The notes: a model not told the origin generated them from the sequence alone. A stretch of 39,288 nucleotides of DNA from Actinomycetota bacterium (GCA_014381745.1 JACNLA010000024.1:1-39288); one strand, 5' to 3'; counted from the first letter of the stretch, positions 14,388 to 23,109 are shown. A program made the numbers and translations.

Positions 14388-14657
14388 ATGGACCAACACA
14401 GCATCGAGATCACCTACTGCGTGCCCTGAGATTATTCACCCCGCGCCGTGAGCGCGGTCAGGGACCTGCTCTCCAACTACCAGCACGTCATCAGCGACCT
14501 GCGGCTGATTACGGGCAGCAAGGGGGTCTACGACGTGCGCGTAGACGGTGAGCTCGTGTACTCAAAGGATGAGACCGACCGCCATGCCGAGGACGGCGAG
14601 GTGCTTGAGATCTTCAGGAAGATCGTCGGCCCGGACGTACCCGTCTTTGGCACCTAG
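14388..14657 (+). CDS. Rdx/SelW-like selenoprotein with CxxU motif (in-frame TGA read as Sec)
   Basis: An 89-residue gene with TGA at 14427-14429 (codon 14), read as selenocysteine. The N-terminus is M-D-Q-H-S-I-E-I-T-Y-C-V-P-U-D-Y, so Cys11 and Sec14 form the C-x-x-U redox motif at the end of the first beta strand. This is the diagnostic position of the SelT/SelW/SelH (Rdx) thioredoxin-like family. The rest fits the fold: a helix (RAVSAVRDLLSNYQH), two strands (ISDLRLITGSKGVYDVRVDGELVYS) and a C-terminal helix (EDGEVLEIFRKIVGPDV). Ordinary calling would start at the GTG after the TGA and lose the active site. A SECIS-like hairpin lies 17 nt downstream of the TGA. Proteins of this kind are thought to act as thiol or glutathione-like oxidoreductases. 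Confidence 0.92.
14430..14457 (+). promoter_or_regulatory. Bacterial SECIS element of the Rdx selenoprotein
   Basis: CCGCGC (14441-14446) pairs perfectly with GCGCGG (14452-14457) around the loop CGTGA (14447-14451). The loop begins 17 nt after the TGA and its second base is G, within the bacterial SECIS rules. Stem length equals that of the hairpin in the UGSC gene. Confidence 0.75.
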
Positions 14658-14778
14658 GAACCTGCCGGCGGCGGGCCCACGCCCCTGATGGCAGGAGCGG
14701 CCAAACCACGGGCCTAGGCTCACGGCGGGGCCGGTTGTCCCCTTTCGAACACTGATTCAGACCCTCAGGAGAAACATC

Positions 14779-15195
14779 ATGAGCCTCGACGGAACCCAGA
14801 CACACCAGAACCTGAAGGACGCCTTCGCCGGCGAGTCCCAGGCCAACCGGCGCTACCTGTACTTCGCCAAGGTGGCCGACATCGAGGGCTACCCCGATGT
14901 CGCAGGCAATTTCCGCGACACCGCCGACGGTGAGACCGGCCACGCACACGGCCATCTCGACTACATCAAGGGTGTCGGCGACCCGGCCACCGGACTCCCC
15001 ATCGGAGACACCCAGGAGAACCTGGCAGCGGCAGTCGCCGGAGAGACCCACGAGTACACCGACATGTACCCGGGCATGGCCAAGACGGCCCGAGAAGAGG
15101 GCTTTGACGAGATCGCCGACTGGTTCGAGACCCTCGCCAAAGCCGAAAAGGCCCACGCCGGTCGATTCCAGTCGATGCTGGACTCGATCAGCTGA
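14779..15195 (+). CDS. Rubrerythrin (diiron domain only)
   Basis: A 138-residue ferritin-like protein that reduces hydrogen peroxide at a diiron centre in the cytoplasm. The ligand motifs are visible: Glu in [12 protein letters not shown], Glu and His in [11 protein letters not shown], Glu in [13 protein letters not shown] and E-K-A-H in [10 protein letters not shown]. The C-terminal rubredoxin domain of classical rubrerythrins is absent, as in many shorter members, so electrons must come from another protein. The start at 14779 has AGGAG 8 nt upstream. The next two genes, an Fe-S protein and a DUF3501 protein, form a cluster with rubrerythrin in other genomes and may supply electrons. Confidence 0.95.
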   Translation: MSLDGTQTHQNLKDAFAGESQANRRYLYFAKVADIEGYPDVAGNFRDTADGETGHAHGHLDYIKGVGDPATGLPIGDTQENLAAAVAGETHEYTDMYPGMAKTAREEGFDEIADWFETLAKAEKAHAGRFQSMLDSIS

Positions 15196-15256
15196 GCGAG
15201 CCTCCCGCCCTTCCGATCAGCGTCACCAAGAGGCTGTGCCCGTCCAAAGGTGACCT

Positions 15257-16618
15257 GTGACGGCCGCCGACCACGGATCCATTCCGTACTCCCCCACCCC
15301 GGGGCTCACATACGACCCGTCTGACGACATCTACTGGGATCCGGCCGCCCTGAAGGGTGAGATCGACCGTACGTTCGAGATCTGTCACGGCTGTCGGATG
15401 TGTTTCAAGTACTGCGACAGCTTCCCCTCGCTGTTCTCCTTCCTGGATGAACGCCACGACGGCGACGTGAGGATGATCACCGACGATGAGACCTCCCAGG
15501 TCATGGATGCCTGCTTCCAGTGCAAGCTCTGCGAGGTGCAGTGTCCCTACACCGTCCGCGACGGGCATGACTTCCAGTTGGACTTCCCGAAACTGGTCCA
15601 CAGATACAAGGCCCAGAGAACACGTACCGGCGGGGTTAGCCTTCGCGACCGGGTGCTGGGAGACCCGGACCGCACTGCTAGGGCCGCACGTGCATCACGT
15701 GGTCTGGCCAACCGCCTCAACTCCAGAAGCCGCTTGCACCGACGCTTCCTTGACCTGCTTCTCGGCATTCATCCCGACAAGGACCTCCCACGGTTCGCCC
15801 GGAGAACCTTCACCTCGTGGGCCGACAGTGAGGGCCTTGTCAGCAAGGACCCGGCCGAAGGCGAGGTGGTCATGTTCCCCACCTGCTACGTGGAACACAA
15901 CGAGCCCGAGGTGGGCCACGACACCGTCACCGTTCTTGCCAGAAACGGCGTGGACGTCACCTGTGAGAAGGGACTCCAGTGCTGCGGAATGCCGGCATGG
16001 GAGTCAGGCGACCTTGAGACACTCCGAGAGAAGGCCTCTGCCAACCTGGACAGGCTCATCCCCCACGTCGATGCCGGTAAGACCGTGGTGGCGATCAACC
16101 CGACCTGTTCGATGATGCTGCGCCGCGAGTATCCAGATCTGGTTGCCGAAGAGGACAGGGAACGGGCCCAGAAGTTGGCTTCGGCGGTCGTCGATCCGGG
16201 CGAGTTCCTCTGGTCCATCCGCGACGAGGACCGCTTCGATGACGGTTTCGCCAGCACCCCCGGAGACGTCAGCTACCACGCCCCGTGCCATCTAAGAGCC
16301 CAGGCTGTGGGTTTCAAGGGGCGTGACCTGCTACGCCGGATCCCGGGGGTCAGGCCCTCGACCACCATGGAGTGCTGTGGCCACGACGGCACCTACGCCA
16401 TGAAGACCGAGGGCTACGAGGTGTCGGTACGAATCGGCAGGAAGGCCTTCGACGGAATCGCCTCTGCCGATGCAGAGGTATGGGCAACCGACTGCCCCCT
16501 GGCGGCGATGCAGTTCGCCCAGCACGCTGACCGTCGGCCCATGCACCCGATGTCAATCCTGGCAAGGGCCTACGAACCCGACGGCTTCCCGACACCAGTC
16601 GAAACGGAAGAATCCTGA
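15257..16618 (+). CDS. HdrB/GlpC-like (Fe-S)-binding oxidoreductase
   Basis: A 453-residue Fe-S protein related to heterodisulfide reductase and glycerol-3-phosphate dehydrogenase subunit C. Two ferredoxin-type cysteine motifs lie near residues 45-60 ([11 protein letters not shown]) and 95-105 ([13 protein letters not shown]) and should hold two 4Fe-4S clusters. Two CCG-type segments follow: [11 protein letters not shown] near 240 and [11 protein letters not shown] near 375, which bind a further cluster in this family. It probably moves electrons to the rubrerythrin before it. It starts with GTG 15257 after AGGTGA, and its stop overlaps the next gene by one base (TGATG). Confidence 0.92.
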   Translation: MTAADHGSIPYSPTPGLTYDPSDDIYWDPAALKGEIDRTFEICHGCRMCFKYCDSFPSLFSFLDERHDGDVRMITDDETSQVMDACFQCKLCEVQCPYTVRDGHDFQLDFPKLVHRYKAQRTRTGGVSLRDRVLGDPDRTARAARASRGLANRLNSRSRLHRRFLDLLLGIHPDKDLPRFARRTFTSWADSEGLVSKDPAEGEVVMFPTCYVEHNEPEVGHDTVTVLARNGVDVTCEKGLQCCGMPAWESGDLETLREKASANLDRLIPHVDAGKTVVAINPTCSMMLRREYPDLVAEEDRERAQKLASAVVDPGEFLWSIRDEDRFDDGFASTPGDVSYHAPCHLRAQAVGFKGRDLLRRIPGVRPSTTMECCGHDGTYAMKTEGYEVSVRIGRKAFDGIASADAEVWATDCPLAAMQFAQHADRRPMHPMSILARAYEPDGFPTPVETEES

Positions 16619-17214
16619 TGGTCTCAACACCCGAGTCCACGGAAGAAGGCTGCCTCCACCATGTCCGTCGCGGAGAAATCACCGACTACCAAACCTACGA
16701 AGACGAGCGAGAGGAGTTTCGGCGGGCAGCCATGGCCGTCAAGGCCCCACGCCGCATCCACCTGGGCGACCATCTGACCTTCCTCTTCGAGAACCACGAC
16801 ACAATGCGCTACCAGATCCAGGAGATCATGCGGGCCGAGAAGATCGTGCGTGAGGACGCCATTGCCGAGGAGTTGGAGACCTACAACGGTCTCCTGGGTG
16901 GGTCCGGCCAACTCGGCTGCGCCCTCCTCATCGAGATCGACGATGAAGCCGAACGGACACGGCTGCTTGAGGCATGGCTCGGCCTGCAGGAGCACCTGTA
17001 CGCGGTGACAGGAGACAACGAGCGCTCCTACGCCGAGTTTGACCCCTCCCAGGTCGGTACCGACCGGCTATCGGCCGTGCAATACCTGACCTTCAACCTC
17101 TCATCGCCTCCCGTTGCGCTGGGCTGCGACTTCCCGGACATGGTGATCGAATCCGATCTTGAAGAGGCTCAGCGAAGGGCTCTTGCCGAGGATCTGGCTG
17201 CCACCCTGGGCTAG
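16618..17214 (+). CDS. DUF3501 family protein
   Basis: A 198-residue soluble protein matching DUF3501, a family of unknown function encoded with rubrerythrin and HdrB-like proteins. Recognisable parts are GEITDYQTYEDEREEFRRA near residue 18, the basic PRRIHLGDHLTFLFENHDT, the helix IQEIMRAEKIVREDAIAEEL, an acidic LLIEIDDEAERTRLLEAW and VQYLTFNLS near the C-terminus. The one-base overlap with the upstream gene implies coupled translation and a shared function, perhaps as an adaptor for the peroxide-reducing system. No cofactor motif is visible. Confidence 0.92.
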   Translation: MVSTPESTEEGCLHHVRRGEITDYQTYEDEREEFRRAAMAVKAPRRIHLGDHLTFLFENHDTMRYQIQEIMRAEKIVREDAIAEELETYNGLLGGSGQLGCALLIEIDDEAERTRLLEAWLGLQEHLYAVTGDNERSYAEFDPSQVGTDRLSAVQYLTFNLSSPPVALGCDFPDMVIESDLEEAQRRALAEDLAATLG

Positions 17215-17221
17215 ATCGCCG

Positions 17222-18094
17222 CTAACCGGAGCAACCCAGGTCGGACAGGGTCGCAAGTTCGTCAAGCAACGGCAGCACCACGTCGGCGCCGTCGGGCGGC
17301 AGCCCGAACACAAGGCGATCCACTCCGAGCGCTCTGGCCTTCTCCACGAGAGCACCGTCGTGGGGAGCGCCATACACGCTCACCTCGACCTCAGACGGGT
17401 CACGGCCCGCCTTTTCACACTCCTCGTCTCTCGCTGCCAGCCACGCTGCCGGGTCGAACTCGCCCCGACCGGCAATCGGTATCCAGCCGTTCCCGTACCG
17501 CACCGCCCTCTTCAGCCCTCCCGGCAACACCCCACCCACGTGGATGGGCGGATGAGGGTTCTGGATCGGTTTGGGGTTTTGAAAGATCAGATCGAAGTCG
17601 ACCTGCTTGCCGTGGTACTCAGCCTGCTCAGAAGCCCAGATCGCCTTCATGGCCTCGACCCGCTCACGCATCAGACCAAACCGTTGCTCATGGTCGGTGC
17701 CGTGGTTGGCCATCTCCTCAAAGCCCCAGCCGGCGCCGATTCCGAAGAGGAACCTGCCACCCGACACGACGTCGATGCTCGTCACCTGCTTGGCGAGATG
17801 GATCGGGTCGCGCTGGACGACAAGTGCAATCCCCGTCGCAAGCTTCAGCCTTGTCGTCACCGCCGCCGCAGCGCTGAGGCACACGAACGGATCCATCGTG
17901 TCGTAATACATCTGCGGCAGAACAGGGCCGCCCGGCCACGGAGCAGTTCGGCCGACCGGAATGTGGCTGTGCTCGGCCAACCAGAGGGACTCGAAGCCGC
18001 GCTCCTCCAGGGCGACCGCCAACTCTGCCGGAGGGATCGTGTAGGCACACGGAAAGATGCTTACGCCAAGCTTCATGTCAGATGGCACGGTCAT
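17222..18094 (-). CDS. LLM-class F420-dependent oxidoreductase
   Basis: A 290-residue TIM-barrel oxidoreductase of the luciferase-like family, in the F420-using actinobacterial subgroup rather than the FMN monooxygenases (assignment by sequence style). Typical parts are GFESLWLAEHSHIPV near residue 35, LATGIALVVQRDPIHLAKQV near 85, SGGRFLFGIGAGW and PPIHVGG near 185. The substrate is unknown. ATG 18094 is only one base after AGGAG; GTG 18088, seven bases from the same site, may be the true start and would give 288 residues. It runs opposite to the TetR-oxygenase operon, leaving about 108 bases between starts for two promoters. Confidence 0.92.
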   Translation of the reverse strand: MTVPSDMKLGVSIFPCAYTIPPAELAVALEERGFESLWLAEHSHIPVGRTAPWPGGPVLPQMYYDTMDPFVCLSAAAAVTTRLKLATGIALVVQRDPIHLAKQVTSIDVVSGGRFLFGIGAGWGFEEMANHGTDHEQRFGLMRERVEAMKAIWASEQAEYHGKQVDFDLIFQNPKPIQNPHPPIHVGGVLPGGLKRAVRYGNGWIPIAGRGEFDPAAWLAARDEECEKAGRDPSEVEVSVYGAPHDGALVEKARALGVDRLVFGLPPDGADVVLPLLDELATLSDLGCSG

Positions 18095-18167
18095 TCTCCT
18101 AATCCCGGATCATCAGGTAGGCCGACTTTAGACCCTGCTTTCCCCAGATGACCCACCCTGTCCCGGC

Positions 18168-18195
18168 TTGACCACGGCATAACAGGCGTTATTAT
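18168..18195 (+). promoter_or_regulatory. Promoter and candidate operator of the TetR-oxygenase operon
   Basis: TTGACC (18168-18173), a 16-nt spacer and TATTAT (18190-18195) form a good sigma-70-type promoter. Exactly 6 nt separate the -10 from ATG 18202, so the mRNA is probably leaderless. An inverted repeat, ATAAC (18179-18183), four bases, then GTTAT (18188-18192), overlaps the -10 and is a plausible site for autorepression by the TetR protein. Confidence 0.65.
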
Positions 18196-18201
18196 CGTGT
18201 C

Positions 18202-18903
18202 ATGGTTGATGTGGGGACCGGGGCTCACCCGGCACAGCGCGGGCTCACGGCTGACCCGCCGGCCGAGGCCCCAACAGGCGAGGAACTCACCGAGATCCTG
18301 CTCCACGCCGCCGCCGAGGTGTTCGCAGAGCAGGGCTACGAACGGGCCGGGGTCGCCGAGATCGCCCGCCGGGCCGGTGTGACAACCGGAGCCATCTACA
18401 GCAGGTATACAGGCAAGGCCGAAATGCTGCTGGCCGCGGTCGACATGCATGTTCCTGACGAGATCCAACAACTGCTCCGCACCGACCACCCCGGCGAGTC
18501 GGCAACTGACGTGCTGGCCTCACTCGGAAGCCACCTTGTCGACGACCTCCCCAGCGGATACGGGCTGTTCCTCGAGGCCATCGTTGCAGGCCGCCGCGAC
18601 CCAGAGTTGGCCGCAGCCATCCGCAGGCGAGTCGAGGACGAGGACGCCAAGTTGGCCAAATTGGTCGACGAAGCCACAACCGACGGCCTCTTTGACCCCG
18701 ACCTGGACCGCTTCGCGACCGTCCGCCTAGCCCACGCCATCGGCTTTGGCATGACGCTCACCCGTGCGATGGGCCTCGACCTTCCCAAGTCAAATGAGTG
18801 GACAGCAGTGATCGACAGGGTCATAGGCGCACTGGCAACCCAGGACAACAACCCGACCAAACCAACATCCGACAGCCCCGGACCAACAGGAGAAACCAAG
18901 TGA
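18202..18903 (+). CDS. TetR/AcrR-family transcriptional regulator
   Basis: A 233-residue one-component repressor. After about 28 disordered residues the DNA-binding domain runs from LTEILLHAAAEVFAEQGYE through the helix-turn-helix (VAEIARRAGVTTGAIYSRY) to FYxK-like GKAEMLLAAV. The remainder is the variable ligand-binding helical domain with LFLEAIVAGRRDPELAAAIR, and the C-terminus is a low-complexity Thr/Pro/Asn tail. Its stop overlaps the oxygenase start by 4 bases (GTGA), so the regulator probably senses a compound handled by that enzyme and controls its own operon through the inverted repeat at the promoter. Confidence 0.95.
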   Translation: MVDVGTGAHPAQRGLTADPPAEAPTGEELTEILLHAAAEVFAEQGYERAGVAEIARRAGVTTGAIYSRYTGKAEMLLAAVDMHVPDEIQQLLRTDHPGESATDVLASLGSHLVDDLPSGYGLFLEAIVAGRRDPELAAAIRRRVEDEDAKLAKLVDEATTDGLFDPDLDRFATVRLAHAIGFGMTLTRAMGLDLPKSNEWTAVIDRVIGALATQDNNPTKPTSDSPGPTGETK

Positions 18904-20072
18904 CGACGACAGAGAACGCTCCAGCCACGAACGACCCCGGCAACTCCCTCAGCCGGGCCTTCGAGTTGGAGACCTACGCCAACGACCCCGACCGGATTGC
19001 CGAGTACTCGGTCTGGAACGAGGACGTGACAAGCGTGATCCACACCGTCGAGGACAACGCCGACGCCATCTTCACCTGGAACTACGACAAGGGTGAGCGT
19101 GCCGCTCTCGACAAGCTCTACGAGAAGGCCAAGACCTCACAGTGGAACGGCCAGACCGACCTTGACTGGTCCATCGACGTGGACCCGTACAAGACCCTCG
19201 CACCGGCCGATCCACTCGAGGTCCAGTACTTCGCCGAGAACCCGGAGTCACCGCTCTACAAGTTCAACGAGGACGAATGGGCCGAGGTGGGTGTCGAGTC
19301 GCTCAACTGGAGCCTGGCCCAGTTCATGCACGGCGAACAGGGCGCCCTGCTATGCACCGCCAAGATCGTCGAGACGGTCCCCTGGATAGACGCCAAGTAC
19401 TACGCCGCTACCCAGGTTGTCGACGAGGCCCGACACGTAGAGGTGTTCGCCCAGTATCTGGACACCAAGTTGGACGGCATCAAGTACCCGTGCAACACCC
19501 ACCTGGGCCTGCTGCTCGACGACATCCTCAACGACAGCCGCTGGGACATGACCTACCTCGGAATGCAGATCATGGTCGAGGGTCTGGCCCTGGCGGCATT
19601 CGGCTTCATGCACCAGACCATCGAAGAGCCCCTCCTAAAAAAGCTCCTCCGCTACGTAATGAGCGACGAGGCCCGACACGTTGCCTTCGGCGTGATCAGC
19701 CTCCAGGAGGTCTACCAGCAGTTGACCCAGGCAGAGCTGAGAGACCGCCAGGAGTTCGCGTTCGAGGCCGCCCTGCGAATGCGAGACCGCTTCATGCGAC
19801 AGGAGATGTGGGAGCGCTTCGGCGTCGATGTCAAGGACATGGTCAAGTTCCAACTTGGGATGCCTGACGAGCTTCGGATCTTCCAACGGCTGCTGTTCTC
19901 CAAGATCGTTCCCAACTGCAAGAAGCTGGGGCTGTTGGATGCTGGTGACGGCTGGCTCCGCGACCGCTTCACCGACATCGGTGTCATCGAGTTCGAGGAC
20001 TGGGTCGACACAGGCGAGGAGTACGCCGACCTGGACGAGGTGGCAAAGGACCGCGAGGCCGCTGCCAGTTAG
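18900..20072 (+). CDS. Ferritin-like diiron oxygenase with two DEARH motifs
   Basis: A 390-residue cytoplasmic protein of the ferritin-like/ribonucleotide-reductase-R2-like superfamily. The diiron ligands can be read as two E...D-E-A-R-H sets: one Glu in QFMHGEQGALL with TQVVDEARHVEVF near residue 180, and one Glu in MQIMVEGLALAAFGF with YVMSDEARHVAFGV near 260. Such proteins use oxygen for substrate oxidation (N-oxygenation, desaturation or hydroxylation); the substrate here is unknown. The start is GTG 18900 with AACAGGAGAAACCA upstream, overlapping the TetR stop. Ribonucleotide reductase itself is unlikely, since no R1 gene adjoins and the spacing of motifs differs. Confidence 0.88.
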   Translation: MTTTENAPATNDPGNSLSRAFELETYANDPDRIAEYSVWNEDVTSVIHTVEDNADAIFTWNYDKGERAALDKLYEKAKTSQWNGQTDLDWSIDVDPYKTLAPADPLEVQYFAENPESPLYKFNEDEWAEVGVESLNWSLAQFMHGEQGALLCTAKIVETVPWIDAKYYAATQVVDEARHVEVFAQYLDTKLDGIKYPCNTHLGLLLDDILNDSRWDMTYLGMQIMVEGLALAAFGFMHQTIEEPLLKKLLRYVMSDEARHVAFGVISLQEVYQQLTQAELRDRQEFAFEAALRMRDRFMRQEMWERFGVDVKDMVKFQLGMPDELRIFQRLLFSKIVPNCKKLGLLDAGDGWLRDRFTDIGVIEFEDWVDTGEEYADLDEVAKDREAAAS

Positions 20073-20362
20073 TCCCCGGCGGAAAGGTGGTGCCTGATCA
20101 CCTCGTCGATCACGAACCGCAGAAACTTCTCGGAAAAGACAGGATCGATTCCGGCTTCTCCGGCCATCGCCCGCATCCGCTCAACCTGCTCAGCCTCGCG
20201 CTCAGGGTCAGCCGGCGGCAGACCAGCATCGGCCTTGTACAGGCCGACCTGACGTGTAACCCTGAATCGCTCCGCAAGCAGGTGAATCAGCGCCGCATCT
20301 ATGTTGTCGATGCTTGCCCGGTACTCGGACAGCACCTGGTCCTCGCCTGAACTGCCTGCCAT
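20069..20362 (-). CDS. Chorismate mutase, AroQ type
   Basis: A 97-residue all-helical protein matching monofunctional AroQ-class chorismate mutases, which convert chorismate to prephenate on the way to Phe and Tyr. The landmark residues are in place: Arg in EYRASIDNIDAALIHLLAERF, Arg and Lys in RVTRQVGLYKADAG, and PADPEREAEQVERM, followed by the C-terminal helix FLRFVIDEVIRHH. ATG 20362 is chosen because GGAAAGG lies 4-5 nt upstream; the in-frame region before it shows no family similarity. Its stop codon overlaps the stop of the convergent oxygenase gene. Confidence 0.92.
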   Translation of the reverse strand: MAGSSGEDQVLSEYRASIDNIDAALIHLLAERFRVTRQVGLYKADAGLPPADPEREAEQVERMRAMAGEAGIDPVFSEKFLRFVIDEVIRHHLSAGD

Positions 20363-20500
20363 CACGCCTTTCCTATCCTGGGAACTCGTCTCCTGATGAT
20401 TCCAGCAGCGTAGGCGCACCAGGCCATCGTCCTGCACTGGTAACCGACCAACACGCGCCAACTAGTCTCCTCTGACCTCCCGGAACAAGAAGGGCACCCC

Positions 20501-22060
20501 ATGGAGATCCCGCTCACCGTCGCCGATCATCTGCGGCGCGCCGAACTCGTGTACGGCGACCGAATCGCAATCGTCGACGAGCCCGACCAGCCTGCCGCAC
20601 CGCTGACCAACCTCACCTACCGACGTACCGCCGAGTTGGCACGTTCGATGGCCGTCGGGCTGGACGACCTTGGCCTGGACCTTGGTTCCCGGGTTGCGAT
20701 GGTCTCCCACAACGCCGCACGCCTGCTCGTGTTCCTGTACGGAACGAGCGCCTTTGGACGGGTGGGTGTGCCGATCAACTTCAGGCTGAACCGCGAAGAG
20801 GTCCAATACATCGTCGACCACTCCGGCGCCGAGGTTCTCATCATGGATCCGGAGCTCGAAGCCGACCTTGGCGACATCAGGGTCAAGCACAGGCTCATGG
20901 CCGGCGACGAGTCCGATGCACTCTTCACCCGGGGCATTAACGATGGCGCCGAACCCCGTCCATGGACTCCCGACGAGGGTGCGACAGCCACCATCAACTA
21001 CACGAGCGGCACCACGGCCCGCCCCAAGGGTGTGGAAATGACCCACCGGAACCTCTGGCTGAACGCTGCCGTGTTCGGCTGGCATACCGGCGTAAGCGAC
21101 CGCGACGTCTACCTGCACACCCTCCCGATGTTCCACTGCAACGGCTGGGGAATGCCCTACGCGGTGACGGCCATGGGTGGCCAACACATAGTCCTGCGCA
21201 AGGTTGACGGTCCCGAGATACTGCGCCGAGTCGACCAGCACGGGGTGACGCTGCTGTGTGGGGCTCCGGCCGTGATCTCAGCCGTGCTGGATGCAGCTGC
21301 CGGCTGGGACGGACCGATTCCCGGATCAGGAACGATGCGGATCGTCGTGGCCGGAGCGCCGCCACCAACCAGAACCATCGAAAGAGTTGAGACCGAGCTG
21401 GGTTGGGAGTTCATCCAGATCTACGGCCTCACCGAAACCGCACCCCTCGTGACCATCAACCGGACCCGATCCGAGTGGGATCATCTGGATCCGGGCGAGC
21501 GGGCATCCCTTCTCTCACGTGCCGGAGCGCCGGCACTCGGCGTGAGCCTCGACACCGCACCCGACGGCGAGCTTCTGACCTGCACGAACCACGTGCTCAA
21601 GAGCTACTGGGACCAACCCGACGAAACCACCGCCGCTCTGGCAGACGGCTGGTTCCACACCGGAGACGGTGCCGTCATCGGCGACGACAACTACGTCACC
21701 ATCACGGACCGCAAGAAGGATGTGATCATCTCGGGCGGTGAGAACGTGTCATCCATCGAGGTCGAGGACTGCCTGTTCTCCCACCCTGCCGTGGCAGAGG
21801 TAGCGGTCATCGGGGTCCCTGACGAAAAGTGGGGTGAAACCATCAAGGCGCTGGTGGTTCTAGGAGAGCCAGAATCACCCGCCACCGATCTTCCAGACGA
21901 ACAGGACCTGATCGACCACTGTCGTGAGAAGTTGGCCCACTTCAAGTGCCCCACCTCGGTCGAGTTCCGCGACGTGCTGGCACGCACAGCCACAGGCAAG
22001 CTCCAGAAGTTCAAACTGCGCGCCCCATACTGGGAGGGCATGGAGAAGCAGATCAACTAG
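20501..22060 (+). CDS. Acyl-CoA synthetase (AMP-binding, FadD-like)
   Basis: A 519-residue adenylate-forming ligase producing acyl-CoA and AMP. Visible motifs are YTSGTTARPKGVEMTHRN near residue 165, PMFHCNGWGMPYAVTAMGG, FIQIYGLTETAPLVT near 305, GWFHTGDGAVI, DRKKDVIISGGENVSSIEVE and the catalytic lysine region RTATGKLQKFKLR near the C-terminus. The sequence differs from the other synthetase at 10425 and resembles the broad group that includes medium-chain and aromatic acid ligases. There is an AAGG purine site before ATG 20501, and a possible -10 TAGTCT about 35 bases upstream. Its stop overlaps that of the convergent phosphotriesterase-family gene. Confidence 0.94.
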   Translation: MEIPLTVADHLRRAELVYGDRIAIVDEPDQPAAPLTNLTYRRTAELARSMAVGLDDLGLDLGSRVAMVSHNAARLLVFLYGTSAFGRVGVPINFRLNREEVQYIVDHSGAEVLIMDPELEADLGDIRVKHRLMAGDESDALFTRGINDGAEPRPWTPDEGATATINYTSGTTARPKGVEMTHRNLWLNAAVFGWHTGVSDRDVYLHTLPMFHCNGWGMPYAVTAMGGQHIVLRKVDGPEILRRVDQHGVTLLCGAPAVISAVLDAAAGWDGPIPGSGTMRIVVAGAPPPTRTIERVETELGWEFIQIYGLTETAPLVTINRTRSEWDHLDPGERASLLSRAGAPALGVSLDTAPDGELLTCTNHVLKSYWDQPDETTAALADGWFHTGDGAVIGDDNYVTITDRKKDVIISGGENVSSIEVEDCLFSHPAVAEVAVIGVPDEKWGETIKALVVLGEPESPATDLPDEQDLIDHCREKLAHFKCPTSVEFRDVLARTATGKLQKFKLRAPYWEGMEKQIN

Positions 22061-23109
22061 AAGCCCACCTCAGGACTGCGCGGCAGGTCCGGGAGGGTCG
22101 CCCCTTCAAAGAACTTTCTGGGGTTATCAACGACCAGCGTGTCAATTTGCTCGTCGGTCACACCGTGGTCGTGGAGCATCGGCACGATCTCCCGGTCGAA
22201 ACGCGTGGGGTCAAACAGGTCGGCAAGGCGTCCAGCCAGTGCAGGTGGAAACGGCTCGCCCCTCCAGCACCAGACAGAGTCATGGCTCACGACAACCCGG
22301 TCCCCTGCCCCACGCTCGAGCAGGCGGACCAACGACGCCACCCTGTCGACATCAGGCATGAGGGTGCCGATGCCGAAACGGTCAAAGCCCAGATAGCTGC
22401 CCCGGCTGGCGATCCTGAGGTGATAGTCGGTGTCGTTCGTGCCACAGGAGTGACCAACAATCACCTTGTGTGCCGGTACCCCTCCGTCCGTGAGCACCTC
22501 CTGTTGCAGGTCCCCCATTGTTCCCCGGTCGGTGTGTGTGGTTATAGGGACTCCGGTGGAAACGGATGCGACAGCGGCCGCCTCGAACACGGTCCGTTCA
22601 TATTCGGACATGGCTCCCGGACCGGTCGCACACTTGATGACCCCGGGTCGGACGCCAGTGCTACCGACGCCGTCCGTCAACTCGGCGATGAACTGATCTG
22701 CCATCACGGCACCGACATCTTCGAACTGGGATCTGAAGTGCCAGTAGGCGGTACCGCCCTCCTCCTCCTTGTAGAGGCCGGTCGCACACACGATGTTGAA
22801 GCCCGTGGCCTCGGACACCTCTACCATGAGGTCCACGTCCCTTCCCAGGTCGGCTGGGCAGGGGTCGAGCAACGAGGAGTAGCCCAGATCCTGAAGTTGG
22901 CTGATCCTGTCCGTGCAGACAGCCACCATTTCGGCCCTGTCAGGTCCCGGACGACTGGAATGGGCCTCGAAACCCGCATATCCGATGGTGAGGTGCTCAT
23001 GCATGAGGGTCCGACCCAGGTCGGCGGCCGGTATGGGGCCAGTCACCGTCTGGACAGTCATGGCGCCTGAATCAACAATGTCAGCCACTGTTTCCGGCTC
23101 GACGTTCAT
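22057..23109 (-). CDS. Phosphotriesterase-family metal-dependent hydrolase
   Basis: A 350-residue amidohydrolase-superfamily enzyme of the phosphotriesterase/lactonase group. The binuclear metal site is complete: H-x-H in LMHEHL (37, 39), the bridging Lys in GVIKCATGPGAM, His in ITTHTDRG, His in VIVGHSCG and the final Asp in VVSHDSVW. Natural substrates of this family are often lactones or phosphate esters; which applies here is unknown. ATG 23109 follows GGAAGAATGATCGA. A second in-frame start at 23061 (MTVQTVTGPI) matches the common family start, so the first 16 residues are in doubt. Confidence 0.93.
   Translation of the reverse strand: MNVEPETVADIVDSGAMTVQTVTGPIPAADLGRTLMHEHLTIGYAGFEAHSSRPGPDRAEMVAVCTDRISQLQDLGYSSLLDPCPADLGRDVDLMVEVSEATGFNIVCATGLYKEEEGGTAYWHFRSQFEDVGAVMADQFIAELTDGVGSTGVRPGVIKCATGPGAMSEYERTVFEAAAVASVSTGVPITTHTDRGTMGDLQQEVLTDGGVPAHKVIVGHSCGTNDTDYHLRIASRGSYLGFDRFGIGTLMPDVDRVASLVRLLERGAGDRVVVSHDSVWCWRGEPFPPALAGRLADLFDPTRFDREIVPMLHDHGVTDEQIDTLVVDNPRKFFEGATLPDLPRSPEVGF

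Noticed and set aside
18900-20072. Ribonucleotide reductase small subunit as identity of the diiron protein
   Set aside because: The paired DEARH motifs, the coupled TetR regulator and lack of a large subunit fit a diiron oxygenase better.
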